Below, one piece after another: positions 1-7,542 of a stretch of 26,956 nt of DNA; the stretch's first letter is position 1, and every line of letters begins with the position of its first letter. Both the position numbers and the translations under genes were made by a program. This DNA is from CAYPZL01 sp964415045 (GTDB lineage: Bacteria > Planctomycetota > Phycisphaerae > Sedimentisphaerales > Anaerobacaceae). The DNA is taken from NCBI GenBank assembly GCA_964415045.1, contig CAYPZL010000062.1, forward strand, positions 1 through 26,956. The letters run 5' to 3'. The notes under the pieces were generated by a model. That model was not told the origin of the DNA. It searched no databases and worked only from the letters and a program-made list of their open reading frames with translations.

Positions 1-223
1 AGGAGATTTTTCCTCCCTAAAGTAAGCCTAATCTCCATTTTGCAAAAGTTCAGTAGAATATCAGATAGAGCCGCAAAATTCACGAACGAATCGCAGCTCA
101 CTGAAGGATCCGGGCTGCGTACGGAGAACGCTCTTCATTCTCAGGCCGGATTGAAGGTGACAAGGCGACCCGGGTCTTCCGGGAGGCGCCGCGTGGTTCA
201 TTCGACGTTTGCGTTCTGCGAAC
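1..223. other. Window edge and 3' flank of the DUF5703 gene; no gene recognised
   Basis: The short open frames here overlap each other on both strands, have no convincing ribosome site and resemble no family I know, so I call no gene. The only structure I noticed is a weak hairpin at 169-183 (CCCGG, five-base loop, CCGGG), about 40 bases past the stop of the minus-strand DUF5703 gene. It has no T-tract on either strand, so it is a poor terminator candidate. Confidence 0.4.
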
Positions 224-2482
224 TCAGTCGGTTCCCATGACGATGACGTCTTGTCTGCGCGACTCGGGAGTGACATTCAGGCTGACGAGTCGGCCGTTCT
301 TGAGGCGACCTTCAACTGTCGTTCGGCGCGGGGCGTAGAGCTTGAAGTCGACATCCCACCGGCGGGGCCAGGCGGGGAGCAGTCTGATTTTGCCGTCGTC
401 GGCCTGGAGCAACATGGTCTGCAGCGCCATCATCAGGTTGCCGCCATGGTCCTGGTCGGGAATCCAGTCGAAGTTCGGGCCCCAGAAAGCGGGGAAGCGA
501 CTGGCAGCGTGTTTGTTCTTCGCCCGGTCCACAACGTAGTCGGCGGCGGTCTCGGTCAGGCCGAGGAAGGCCGCCTGGGTGTCGTCCTGTCGCCAGCCGT
601 TGTTGCCTTTGACGGGCCGGCGTCTGAACGTGCGGCGGCCTGTCTCGAGGTCGGCCTTGCCCACGCCGTAGAGCCGGAAAGGAAAGATGGCGTACAGCTC
701 GGGGTTCTCCGAGTTGCCGCGTCCGCCATAGACTTTGCCTGCGCCGAGGATGTACTTCTTGCCTTCGGTGACTTCCATCGGCAAGGGCGGGACCTTGCTG
801 GCCAGTCGCGTCCAGAACTCCCGGCGGGCCGGACCGGTCCGGCTGCTCGGCAGGGACAGCAAGCCTTTCAGCACCCAGCGCAGCCCCGCGATATCGGGCG
901 TCGGGTTCTCGGCGTCCTGCAGCGTCTCCAGCGCCTGGCCCGGATACATTTTCATGTGTCCGGCCGCGTCGGTCTGATAGTGCTGATCCCAGAACGTCAG
1001 CAACGAATCGGACACGGGCAAAAGTGTCTCGCGCAGGAATTGCTCATCGTTCGTGTAGGCGTAGTAATCGAGCATCATAGCCATCAGCTCCGGCGACGCA
1101 GTGTACTCGCGGCGGATGTAGCGATTGGTCAACTCGCTGACGTGCAGCTCCGCGGGTCGCTTCCAGCCGTAATTGGTGTTGTTGTACATGCCCCAGAAAT
1201 AGACGGTCTCCCCGATGAAGGCGCCCTCGTGCTCGAACCAGACTTGCGTGCGGTACTCCGCCAAAGGCAGCATGTCGTGATACATATCGAACAGGGGAAC
1301 CATCATGTCGAAGTCACCACAGGCCAGCATGGGCCAATAGGGTAGCCGCGTGTTCTGCCACCAGTAAGGCCCGCCCCAGGCGCGGTAGTCGGCGTCAAAG
1401 CCCTCCCCGTCGACGGTGAAGATCGTACCGTTGAATTTGATCGGGCAGGCGCCGCGGCCGGCGCAGGCGCTAATCCAGCGCTGCAACGTGTACCCCCGCG
1501 TGACGGCCTCGAGATCGGGCGAACCGGTCGCGCGAATCCAGCTACGATTCCAGAACGCGTTCCACCAGGCGCGATGGCTCTTGCGGGCGGCCTCCAGGCT
1601 CTGAGCCCGGCAGCAAGCAACGGTTCGGTCCAATTGTTCGAGCCACTGCCCGGCCGATTCCGTCTGCGCGCAACAGGGATAGATCGACAGGTCGAAACGT
1701 TTGCGCGCCGCTGGCGATCTCAGGGTAGTGGCGTCTTCATTCACCAGGCCGGGACCTTCGATGCGACCGCCGAAGGTGCGCCCCAGAAGCGGGTCGGCCG
1801 CCTTGCCGGTGAATCCTCCCAGCCCCTGGTGCCTGAGATTGTTTTCCCAGATCGATTCTTGGTTGCGGTGGTACCAGACGATGCGGTCCGTGTGTCCATC
1901 GAGGACCTTGTCGGGATGGACATAGACGGGAAACGGCGCGCCTTGCAGGCCGTAGGCGCTGTTGAGCTCTTTGCCGGTCAGCTCGCGCCGCGCGGTGCGC
2001 CACAAATCGAGCTTCGCCTGCATCTCCAGAGGCGAAACGCTATCGACCTCAACGTGAATCGCCGGGTTGTTCGCGTCGACCCAGATGGTCACAGTCACCG
2101 CCTCGTCGCCGGTGCCCGCCTTGACCGTGATCTCGCCCTGTCGCAGGCACAGGGTCTGCTCGAAAGACGCCCCCTCGACGAACGGATTCGGCGTCAGCCG
2201 CACGCGCACGCGACCGAGCTTGAGCAGTCGGCAGTTCTCGCTCCAGGCGTCGGTCTTGCTGAGCAGCAGCCAGAGGTTGCCCCCGGTATCGACCCAGACG
2301 TTCATGCCGATGTCCCCGTTGCCGATGGGCATCGAGCCGTTGTGGTCTTCGCTGGGCGTATCCCACACGACGTTGCACGCGTCCAACGGGTCGCTTGGCC
2401 CGGTCTGCGCCCGGCTCGCCGGACAGAGAGACAGCGACAAGCCGATAAGAAGAGCAATCATCAGATGCGACGGTTTTCTCAT
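224..2482 (-). CDS. Secreted DUF5703 glycosidase-like protein
   Basis: This 752-residue protein starts with a Sec signal peptide (basic MRKPSH, hydrophobic run, likely cleavage after SRA near residue 25). The N-terminal region (about 30-300) has the PIGNGDIGMNVW motif at 52-63, which matches the LGNGRLG motif opening GH95-type beta-sandwich domains, and fits the DUF5703 family. The second half looks like an (alpha/alpha)6 barrel rich in aromatic and acidic residues (GPYWWQN at 371-377, WFEHEG at 415-420), as in GH65/GH95-clan enzymes. A role in cleaving an oligosaccharide outside the cytoplasm is inferred; I cannot assign substrate or catalytic residues. The start is supported by AAGGGAAG about 8 bases upstream. 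It is transcribed divergently from the oxidoreductase at 2693 and is the only gene on its strand at this end. The weaker alternative is a GH95 subfamily member. Confidence 0.85.
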   Translation of the reverse strand: MRKPSHLMIALLIGLSLSLCPASRAQTGPSDPLDACNVVWDTPSEDHNGSMPIGNGDIGMNVWVDTGGNLWLLLSKTDAWSENCRLLKLGRVRVRLTPNPFVEGASFEQTLCLRQGEITVKAGTGDEAVTVTIWVDANNPAIHVEVDSVSPLEMQAKLDLWRTARRELTGKELNSAYGLQGAPFPVYVHPDKVLDGHTDRIVWYHRNQESIWENNLRHQGLGGFTGKAADPLLGRTFGGRIEGPGLVNEDATTLRSPAARKRFDLSIYPCCAQTESAGQWLEQLDRTVACCRAQSLEAARKSHRAWWNAFWNRSWIRATGSPDLEAVTRGYTLQRWISACAGRGACPIKFNGTIFTVDGEGFDADYRAWGGPYWWQNTRLPYWPMLACGDFDMMVPLFDMYHDMLPLAEYRTQVWFEHEGAFIGETVYFWGMYNNTNYGWKRPAELHVSELTNRYIRREYTASPELMAMMLDYYAYTNDEQFLRETLLPVSDSLLTFWDQHYQTDAAGHMKMYPGQALETLQDAENPTPDIAGLRWVLKGLLSLPSSRTGPARREFWTRLASKVPPLPMEVTEGKKYILGAGKVYGGRGNSENPELYAIFPFRLYGVGKADLETGRRTFRRRPVKGNNGWRQDDTQAAFLGLTETAADYVVDRAKNKHAASRFPAFWGPNFDWIPDQDHGGNLMMALQTMLLQADDGKIRLLPAWPRRWDVDFKLYAPRRTTVEGRLKNGRLVSLNVTPESRRQDVIVMGTD

Positions 2483-2552
2483 GGGTGTCTTCCCTTCGTC
2501 GAGATTTCCCGTTTAACTTCACAGACAACAACCCAGTAGGCTGCGACGCAGC

Positions 2553-2582
2553 ATTGTACCTGAATCATCGGCACCATTCCAA
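2553..2582 (-). promoter_or_regulatory. Candidate promoter for the DUF5703 gene
   Basis: On the minus strand, TTGGAA (2582-2577), an 18-base spacer and TACAAT (2558-2553) form a sigma70-like promoter about 70 bases before the start at 2482. It stands back to back with the plus-strand promoter candidate at 2608. The hexamers are read directly; activity is inferred. Confidence 0.45.
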
Positions 2583-2607
2583 CATTGCTGGCCGGAGCGG
2601 CGGATTG

Positions 2608-2616
2608 TGGTATACT
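2608..2616 (+). promoter_or_regulatory. Candidate extended -10 promoter for the truncated oxidoreductase
   Basis: TG-G-TATACT at 2608-2616 is a near-consensus extended -10 element about 77 bases before the start at 2693. The best -35 candidate (TTGCTG, 2585-2590) has a 20-base spacer, so any activity would depend mainly on the extended -10. Confidence 0.35.
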
Positions 2617-2692
2617 CTAACGCTACGACTGGCCAAATGAACACATCCTGGATTTGGAACTGAGTTCTCGTGGACTCTTGGAGGTTCTACGT

Positions 2693-3499
2693 ATGAAGGA
2701 CGTTACACGCCGCACATTCTTGCGCTATGGAGCAGCCGGTGTCGCCACAACGGTGGGCTTGCCAACGATCGTTCCCTCCCGCGTGCTGGGCGTAAAAGGC
2801 TCCGTGGCTCCGAGCAACCAGATCGCGATCGGTCAGGTCGGATTCGGTTGGATTGGAGGCAGTCACCTGTCGACCCTGCTGAACCGCAAAGAGGTCCGGT
2901 ACGTGGCAGCCTGCGACGTTAACGGCAAAAAGCTGGAGGAGGTCCGCCGGAAGATCGAGGCCAAATATGGTGAGGATCGCCCCGGCGGCGGCTTCGCCGA
3001 CATGGACGCCCATCACTTCGATATTGCCCAGTGGGCGCTGGACATGGACCATTCCGGGCCGACGAAAATATATCCGCCGGACGGAAAAGAGCGGCACCGC
3101 GTGCGATTCGAGTACGCCAACGGGATCATCATGAATCACGTGGGAGGAAACTGCCTGGGGCTGACGTTCCACGGCAGCGATGGCGTGCTCTACGTCGGGA
3201 GGGACGGACTATGGACCAAGCCCGACTCAATCGCCAAGGAGCCGATTGGAGCAAATGATACACGTCTATATGAGAGCAACGACCACCACGGCAACTGGAT
3301 CGATTGTATGCGCAGCCGTAAGCGGTGCGTGGCAGACGTTGAGATCGGAGCCCGGTCGGCCACCATATGCCACCTGGGCAACATCGCCTGCGAGCTCGGA
3401 GAGGAATTGCACTGGGACCCCGCTGAACAACGCTTCATCGGCAACGAGCGGGCCGAGAAATTATCGTCCCGGTCCATGCGCAGTCCCTGGCACACGTAG
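2693..3499 (+). CDS. Gfo/Idh/MocA family oxidoreductase with internal in-frame deletion (probable pseudogene)
   Basis: The start is ATG 2693, not the upstream in-frame TTG, because GGAGG lies at 2680-2684, 8 bases ahead. The 268-residue product opens with a twin-arginine signal (RRTFLRYGAAG), then the start of a Rossmann fold (IGQVGFGWIGGSH, about 46-58; ACDV about 73-76). After RPGGG (about 96-100) it jumps to MDAHHFDIAQWALDMDHSGP, which in full-length relatives lies some 150 residues further on, after the EKP motif. The rest of the C-terminal domain is complete and ends in the usual SPWHT. Relatives are about 430 residues; the full-length paralogue at 7543 has 437. The lost segment includes the second half of the NAD(P) domain, the EKP lysine and part of the substrate pocket, so activity is unlikely. 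It has its own promoter candidate and intact reading frame, so a shortened protein may still be made. Confidence 0.85.
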   Translation: MKDVTRRTFLRYGAAGVATTVGLPTIVPSRVLGVKGSVAPSNQIAIGQVGFGWIGGSHLSTLLNRKEVRYVAACDVNGKKLEEVRRKIEAKYGEDRPGGGFADMDAHHFDIAQWALDMDHSGPTKIYPPDGKERHRVRFEYANGIIMNHVGGNCLGLTFHGSDGVLYVGRDGLWTKPDSIAKEPIGANDTRLYESNDHHGNWIDCMRSRKRCVADVEIGARSATICHLGNIACELGEELHWDPAEQRFIGNERAEKLSSRSMRSPWHT

Positions 3500-3584
3500 G
3501 GCCCTGCGGCAATCCGAATCCCCTGCTTGACCCGCGACCGTGTCGCACTGACGCGACGGGCTTGTATCCCGGGCGAATCCACCT

Positions 3585-3614
3585 CTGGCATTCTGCGGCA
3601 CCGGATGCTACAAT
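3585..3614 (+). promoter_or_regulatory. Candidate promoter for the methyltransferase/PQQ gene
   Basis: CTGGCA (3585-3590), an 18-base spacer and TACAAT (3609-3614) preceded by TG-C make an extended -10 promoter 50 bases before the start at 3664. The -35 match is only partial. It lies in the 164-base gap after the truncated oxidoreductase and suggests the downstream run has its own start. Confidence 0.45.
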
Positions 3615-3663
3615 ACCGCCGCAGGCATCTCTACCGGTTCTCAGTCAAAATGGAGGATTACCC

Positions 3664-6600
3664 ATGAGCGCGAACGATCGGTCTTTCACAAAGGCAGTCC
3701 TTGTTGTCTGGGTTTCGTGCGCGATACCGGCTGTGACGGCCCAGTCCCAGGATCAGAAACAGCGGGCCCGCGATATCCTGGACGCAGCCGGCGTCAGAGG
3801 CGGCCTTATCGTGCACCTCGATTGTGACGACGGCAAGCTGACGACGGCGCTGCGGGCCGGCGAAAGCTACATCGTCCAGGGGCTGGACACAAACCCCGAC
3901 GACGTCGAGCAGGCGAAAAGAACGATCCAAACCGAAGGGTTGTACGGCCAGGTCACGGCCAGACGGTTTGACGGCGAGAGCCTGCCCTATATCGACAACC
4001 TCGTGAATCTGATTGTTGCAACCGGCGCCTGTGAGGTGCCACAGAGAGAAATCTTGCGGGTGCTGGCGCCCGGTGGAGTGGCCTGCATCAATGGTAAGAA
4101 GACCGTCAAGCCCTGGCCCGAGGGGCTGGACGAGTGGACGCATTTCCATCACGATCCTCAGGGCACGATGGTGGGCAAGGATCAGGTGGTGGGTCCGCCG
4201 CGAAGAATCCAATGGCTCGGCGGGCCGAAGTGGCTGCGCAACCATGACTTCATGAATGTCATGCACGCCATGGTCTCGGCCCGGGGCAAGGTGTTCTACG
4301 TCATCGACGAAGCCCTGCGGAACCACATCTTCCTGCCCTCCCGATGGACCCTCATCGCCCGAGACGGATTCAACGGGACGATCCTCTGGAAGAAGACACT
4401 GACCGACTGGCATCCGACGAACTGGCCCCTCAAGAGCGGTCCGGGTCATTACCCGCGAAAGCTCGTTGCCGTCGGGGACAGGGTGTACGTGGCCGCGGGA
4501 CTGGCTGAGCCGGTCAAATGCATCGACGCGGTCACCGGCGATACGATCAGGACGTATGAAGGGACGAGGCCCACGCAGGAGATACTGCTTTGCGACGGAA
4601 TCCTGTACCTGCTGGTGGACCCGGAAGCCGCGCCGATCGACTACCGAGCGGAAACCACGACGTACAAGGAGATCAACCGAGCCAACCGCGGCTGGGCCTG
4701 GACGCCGCAGAGTCCGTTGCGAAAGATCATGGCCGTGGAAGCCCGTTCCGGAAGACGTCTCTGGGAACACCCCGCCAAGGTCGCTCCCCTGTCGCTGACC
4801 GTCGGTGACGACAAGGTCTTCTACCACAACGGCCATGGTCTGGTCGCCATCGATCGGCGCACGGGAGACAAGATATGGCAGTCGCAGGGCCCCGCCGTCA
4901 ACATGGTCGTGACGGGCGGCTCGTTGAGGGTCTCGCTCTCCGACGGAATCGCGGTTTTCGCCAGCGGCACGAAGCTCACCGCGTTTTCCCAGGACAAAGG
5001 CAAGCAGCTCTGGTCGGGCACGCTGCTGAAAACGAGCCATCACTGCCCGGAAGACCTGTTCATCATTAACGGCCTGATCTGGTCGCCCAACACCGGACGG
5101 CCCCAGGAGAAAGGAACGCATTTCAAGGTGCTCGACCTGCACACGGGTGAAATCCGACGGGATTTTGTCGCCACGAATCTGCCGGGTTTCCCGATGCATC
5201 CGCGATGCTATCCGGGCCGGGCCACCACGAAATACATCATGATGAACGGAATGGGGACCGAATTCTACGAGGTGGGCGGTGACCAGGTGGACATCAACAA
5301 CTTCGTGCGAGGAAGCTGCATCTACGGCGTCATGCCCTGCAATGGCCTGCTCTACAAGCCGCCGGACACGTGCGCGTGCTATTATCAGTCGAAGCTGGAC
5401 CATCTATGCGCATTGGCGCCGGGACGGTTTCAAGTAGATGCATCGAGGGTGAAGAACCGTCTCGAGAAAGGCCCCGCATACGGTCACCAGCCGTCTGCGG
5501 CAGGCCATGCCACCCGTTCATGGCCAACCTATCGCGGCAACGCCGCGCGGAGCGGATTCGTTCCGGCGCCGGTCTCCGCCGACTTGCAGCCGTCCTGGCG
5601 GGTCGAGTTGGGCGGCAAGCCCACGCAACCGGTCGTCGCGTCCGGGAGAGCCTTCGTGGCCGACACAAGCCGGCAAACGCTATATGCCCTGGACGCCGAC
5701 TCGGGCCGGATCGTCTGGAAATATACGGCCGGAGGCAGAATCGATTCGTCGCCGTCGATATACAAAGACCTGGTCCTGTTCGGCTGCGGCGACGGTCGCG
5801 TGTATTGCCTGCGCGCCAACGATGGCGCCGTTGTGTGGCGCTACCTCGTCGCGCCGGAGGACAAGCAGAACGTCTCCTATCAGCAGCTCGAGTCCGTATG
5901 GCCCGTGCACGGCAGCGTCCTGATCGAGAACGACACCGTATACGCGCTTGCCGGCCGCAATATGTTCCTGGACGGCGGCATGCGCCTGGCTCTGCTGAAC
6001 CCGGTTTCAGGCGAGAAAAAGTCGGAGACGATCCTTGACGAAAACGATCCGGCCACGGGGGAGAATCTCCAGACGTTGATCAACACCAAGTACATGCCTG
6101 TGACCAACGATGATATTCTCTCGAGCGACGGCGAACGCATCTACATGCAGGAGCAGAACTTCAACATGCAGGGCAAGCGCATCACGGTCGCGCCCACCGT
6201 CCCGGCGGCCAAAAAGGGCAAACCGGTTCCGCCGGGCAAGAGGCACCTGTTCTGCCAGACCGGCTTTCTCGATGACGCCTGGTTCCACCGGTCCTATCTG
6301 CTGTATGCCGAGGACTGCGGCGAAGGCTGGGGCGCGTATGCCGGGCCGCGAAACTCGAACCCTTCGGGCCGCGTTATGGTGCTCGACGAATCCCGGGCGT
6401 ACGCCTTTCGCTCCGAACCCCTCGGGAACATGCTGCTTCCTCGGACCACGTACCGTCTCTACTCGGCGGATAAAGAACCCGGCGAACAGGCGCCGAAGCC
6501 GAAGGAAACGCCGCGGTCGATCAAGCGACGAGGTCTACAAAGGGAGTTCACCGTCGGCGCTCACAAAATCCACTGGCAGAAGGCATCGCTTCCGCTGCTG

Positions 6601-6909
6601 GTCAACGCCATGGCGCTGGGGGACAAGACACTGTTCATCGCCGGACCGCCCGATCTGGCCGACGAGACAAAGATGCTGGGCTATCTTCCCGGTGCCAACG
6701 ATGACATAAATCGGCAGCTCAAGGCCCAGGACGACGCCTGGCGGGGAAAGCATGGAGGCATGCTCTGGGCAATGTCGGCCCGAACCGGGGAGAAACTTGC
6801 CCAGTACAAAACCGACAGCGTACCGGTCTCCGACGGCATGTCAGTGGCCGAAGGACGCGTGTTCATCAGTATGATCGACGGCAGCGTGGTCTGCTATCGA
6901 GAGAAATGA
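3664..6909 (+). CDS. Secreted methyltransferase-like / PQQ beta-propeller fusion protein
   Basis: The start is ATG 3664, with GGAGG at 3652-3656; in-frame codons further upstream lack a ribosome site. The product is 1081 residues. A Sec signal peptide (1-26, ending AVTAQ) is followed by a class I methyltransferase-like domain (about 36-146): motif I region HLDCDDGKLTTAL, acidic loop VQGLDTNP, and LRVLAPGGVACING. Two PQQ-type propeller blocks follow, about 190-575 and about 620-1081; the second opens with SWPTYRGNAARSGF and contains typical blades such as LYALDADSGRIVWKY. This architecture recurs in planctomycetes, usually annotated as a PQQ-binding-like beta-propeller protein. The methyltransferase motif has Asp where relatives I recall carry Gly (LDCDDG instead of LGCGDG), so SAM binding is doubtful. 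The propeller could bind PQQ or simply act as an exported scaffold; no haem site is present. The next gene begins 7 bases after the stop. Confidence 0.85.
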   Translation: MSANDRSFTKAVLVVWVSCAIPAVTAQSQDQKQRARDILDAAGVRGGLIVHLDCDDGKLTTALRAGESYIVQGLDTNPDDVEQAKRTIQTEGLYGQVTARRFDGESLPYIDNLVNLIVATGACEVPQREILRVLAPGGVACINGKKTVKPWPEGLDEWTHFHHDPQGTMVGKDQVVGPPRRIQWLGGPKWLRNHDFMNVMHAMVSARGKVFYVIDEALRNHIFLPSRWTLIARDGFNGTILWKKTLTDWHPTNWPLKSGPGHYPRKLVAVGDRVYVAAGLAEPVKCIDAVTGDTIRTYEGTRPTQEILLCDGILYLLVDPEAAPIDYRAETTTYKEINRANRGWAWTPQSPLRKIMAVEARSGRRLWEHPAKVAPLSLTVGDDKVFYHNGHGLVAIDRRTGDKIWQSQGPAVNMVVTGGSLRVSLSDGIAVFASGTKLTAFSQDKGKQLWSGTLLKTSHHCPEDLFIINGLIWSPNTGRPQEKGTHFKVLDLHTGEIRRDFVATNLPGFPMHPRCYPGRATTKYIMMNGMGTEFYEVGGDQVDINNFVRGSCIYGVMPCNGLLYKPPDTCACYYQSKLDHLCALAPGRFQVDASRVKNRLEKGPAYGHQPSAAGHATRSWPTYRGNAARSGFVPAPVSADLQPSWRVELGGKPTQPVVASGRAFVADTSRQTLYALDADSGRIVWKYTAGGRIDSSPSIYKDLVLFGCGDGRVYCLRANDGAVVWRYLVAPEDKQNVSYQQLESVWPVHGSVLIENDTVYALAGRNMFLDGGMRLALLNPVSGEKKSETILDENDPATGENLQTLINTKYMPVTNDDILSSDGERIYMQEQNFNMQGKRITVAPTVPAAKKGKPVPPGKRHLFCQTGFLDDAWFHRSYLLYAEDCGEGWGAYAGPRNSNPSGRVMVLDESRAYAFRSEPLGNMLLPRTTYRLYSADKEPGEQAPKPKETPRSIKRRGLQREFTVGAHKIHWQKASLPLLVNAMALGDKTLFIAGPPDLADETKMLGYLPGANDDINRQLKAQDDAWRGKHGGMLWAMSARTGEKLAQYKTDSVPVSDGMSVAEGRVFISMIDGSVVCYREK

Positions 6910-6916
6910 GCGGATC

Positions 6917-7273
6917 ATGGCGTACCTGCACACACTGGCTATTCTCGTCACGACAGCATCCGTCGTATCGGGCGGCGAGAGATTGTTTACATCGGGACCG
7001 CAGGAATTCGCCGGCCAGAGGTACTACTGGCTGGCCGAATGGAAGCTGGAAGTCACCCTCCCCGACGATACCGCGGCGGACGATCGGTTGGAGGTCCTGT
7101 TTGGAACGAAAGGGTCCGGCAGGCGGACCCTCTATTTCGAGTACGACGGCAAGTCCGGCTCAATCGCCCATGCCGGATCGACAAAGATCCTGTCGGGAAA
7201 ATCGCTCAGCGAAGGGTTCCCCGTTCGCCTCGAAACCGGCACGCCCCTGCGGCTGGCCGTGAGACGTCAATAG
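6917..7273 (+). CDS. Small secreted protein of unknown function
   Basis: This 118-residue protein has a short signal peptide (MAYLHTLAILVTTASVVSGG) and then a Thr/Gly-rich, beta-strand-like body without cysteines. I do not recognise the family. It begins 7 bases after the stop of the methyltransferase/PQQ gene, so the two are probably co-transcribed and perhaps translationally coupled, since no strong ribosome site is visible. An overlapping frame from 6906 of the same length is Arg/Ser/Pro-rich and lacks a signal peptide, so I prefer this frame. A role as an accessory envelope protein for the propeller protein is only a guess from position. Confidence 0.6.
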   Translation: MAYLHTLAILVTTASVVSGGERLFTSGPQEFAGQRYYWLAEWKLEVTLPDDTAADDRLEVLFGTKGSGRRTLYFEYDGKSGSIAHAGSTKILSGKSLSEGFPVRLETGTPLRLAVRRQ

Positions 7274-7341
7274 CGCCAGCAGCAGACCTGACCGGCGCCG
7301 CATTCCCGAAGCGGTCCCATACGAGTCGCTTCGAAAATGGG

Positions 7342-7371
7342 ATGGAATGGTTCGTTCAAGTAGGGTAATAT
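7342..7371 (+). promoter_or_regulatory. Weak candidate promoter before the full-length oxidoreductase
   Basis: ATGGAA (7342-7347), an 18-base spacer and TAATAT (7366-7371) lie in the 269-base gap before the gene at 7543. Both hexamers are imperfect, so this is tentative; readthrough from the upstream genes is equally possible. Confidence 0.25.
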
Positions 7372-7397
7372 GGCGTGGCAAATGCCGACAGCATTTG

Positions 7398-7420
7398 GGA
7401 AGATGAATCGAAAATCTTCC
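7398..7420 (+). other. Hairpin in the leader of the full-length oxidoreductase
   Basis: GGAAGAT (7398-7404), a nine-base A/G-rich loop and ATCTTCC (7414-7420) form a perfect 7-bp stem about 120 bases before the start at 7543. No T-tract follows, so it is more likely an mRNA structure or processing element than a terminator. Confidence 0.35.
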
Positions 7421-7542
7421 GTTTACGATCATGCAGGAAATGTCAATCTGATCGAGACGCGGCCCATGCCTGTCTCCATCGGTCCGTTCCTGCGGCGCTC
7501 GTATGATTGCGATCATCCGGGCTTTCAAGTGAAGGGAGCAAC

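Noticed and set aside
209..1345. Long plus-strand open frame of 378 residues opposite the DUF5703 gene
   Set aside because: It is antisense to a protein with signal peptide and family motifs, and its own sequence is Arg/Val/Gln-rich with no recognisable domain. High GC creates such shadow frames.
6906..7262. Overlapping frame starting inside the stop of the propeller gene
   Set aside because: It is the same length as the frame at 6917 but Ser/Arg/Pro-rich with no signal peptide.
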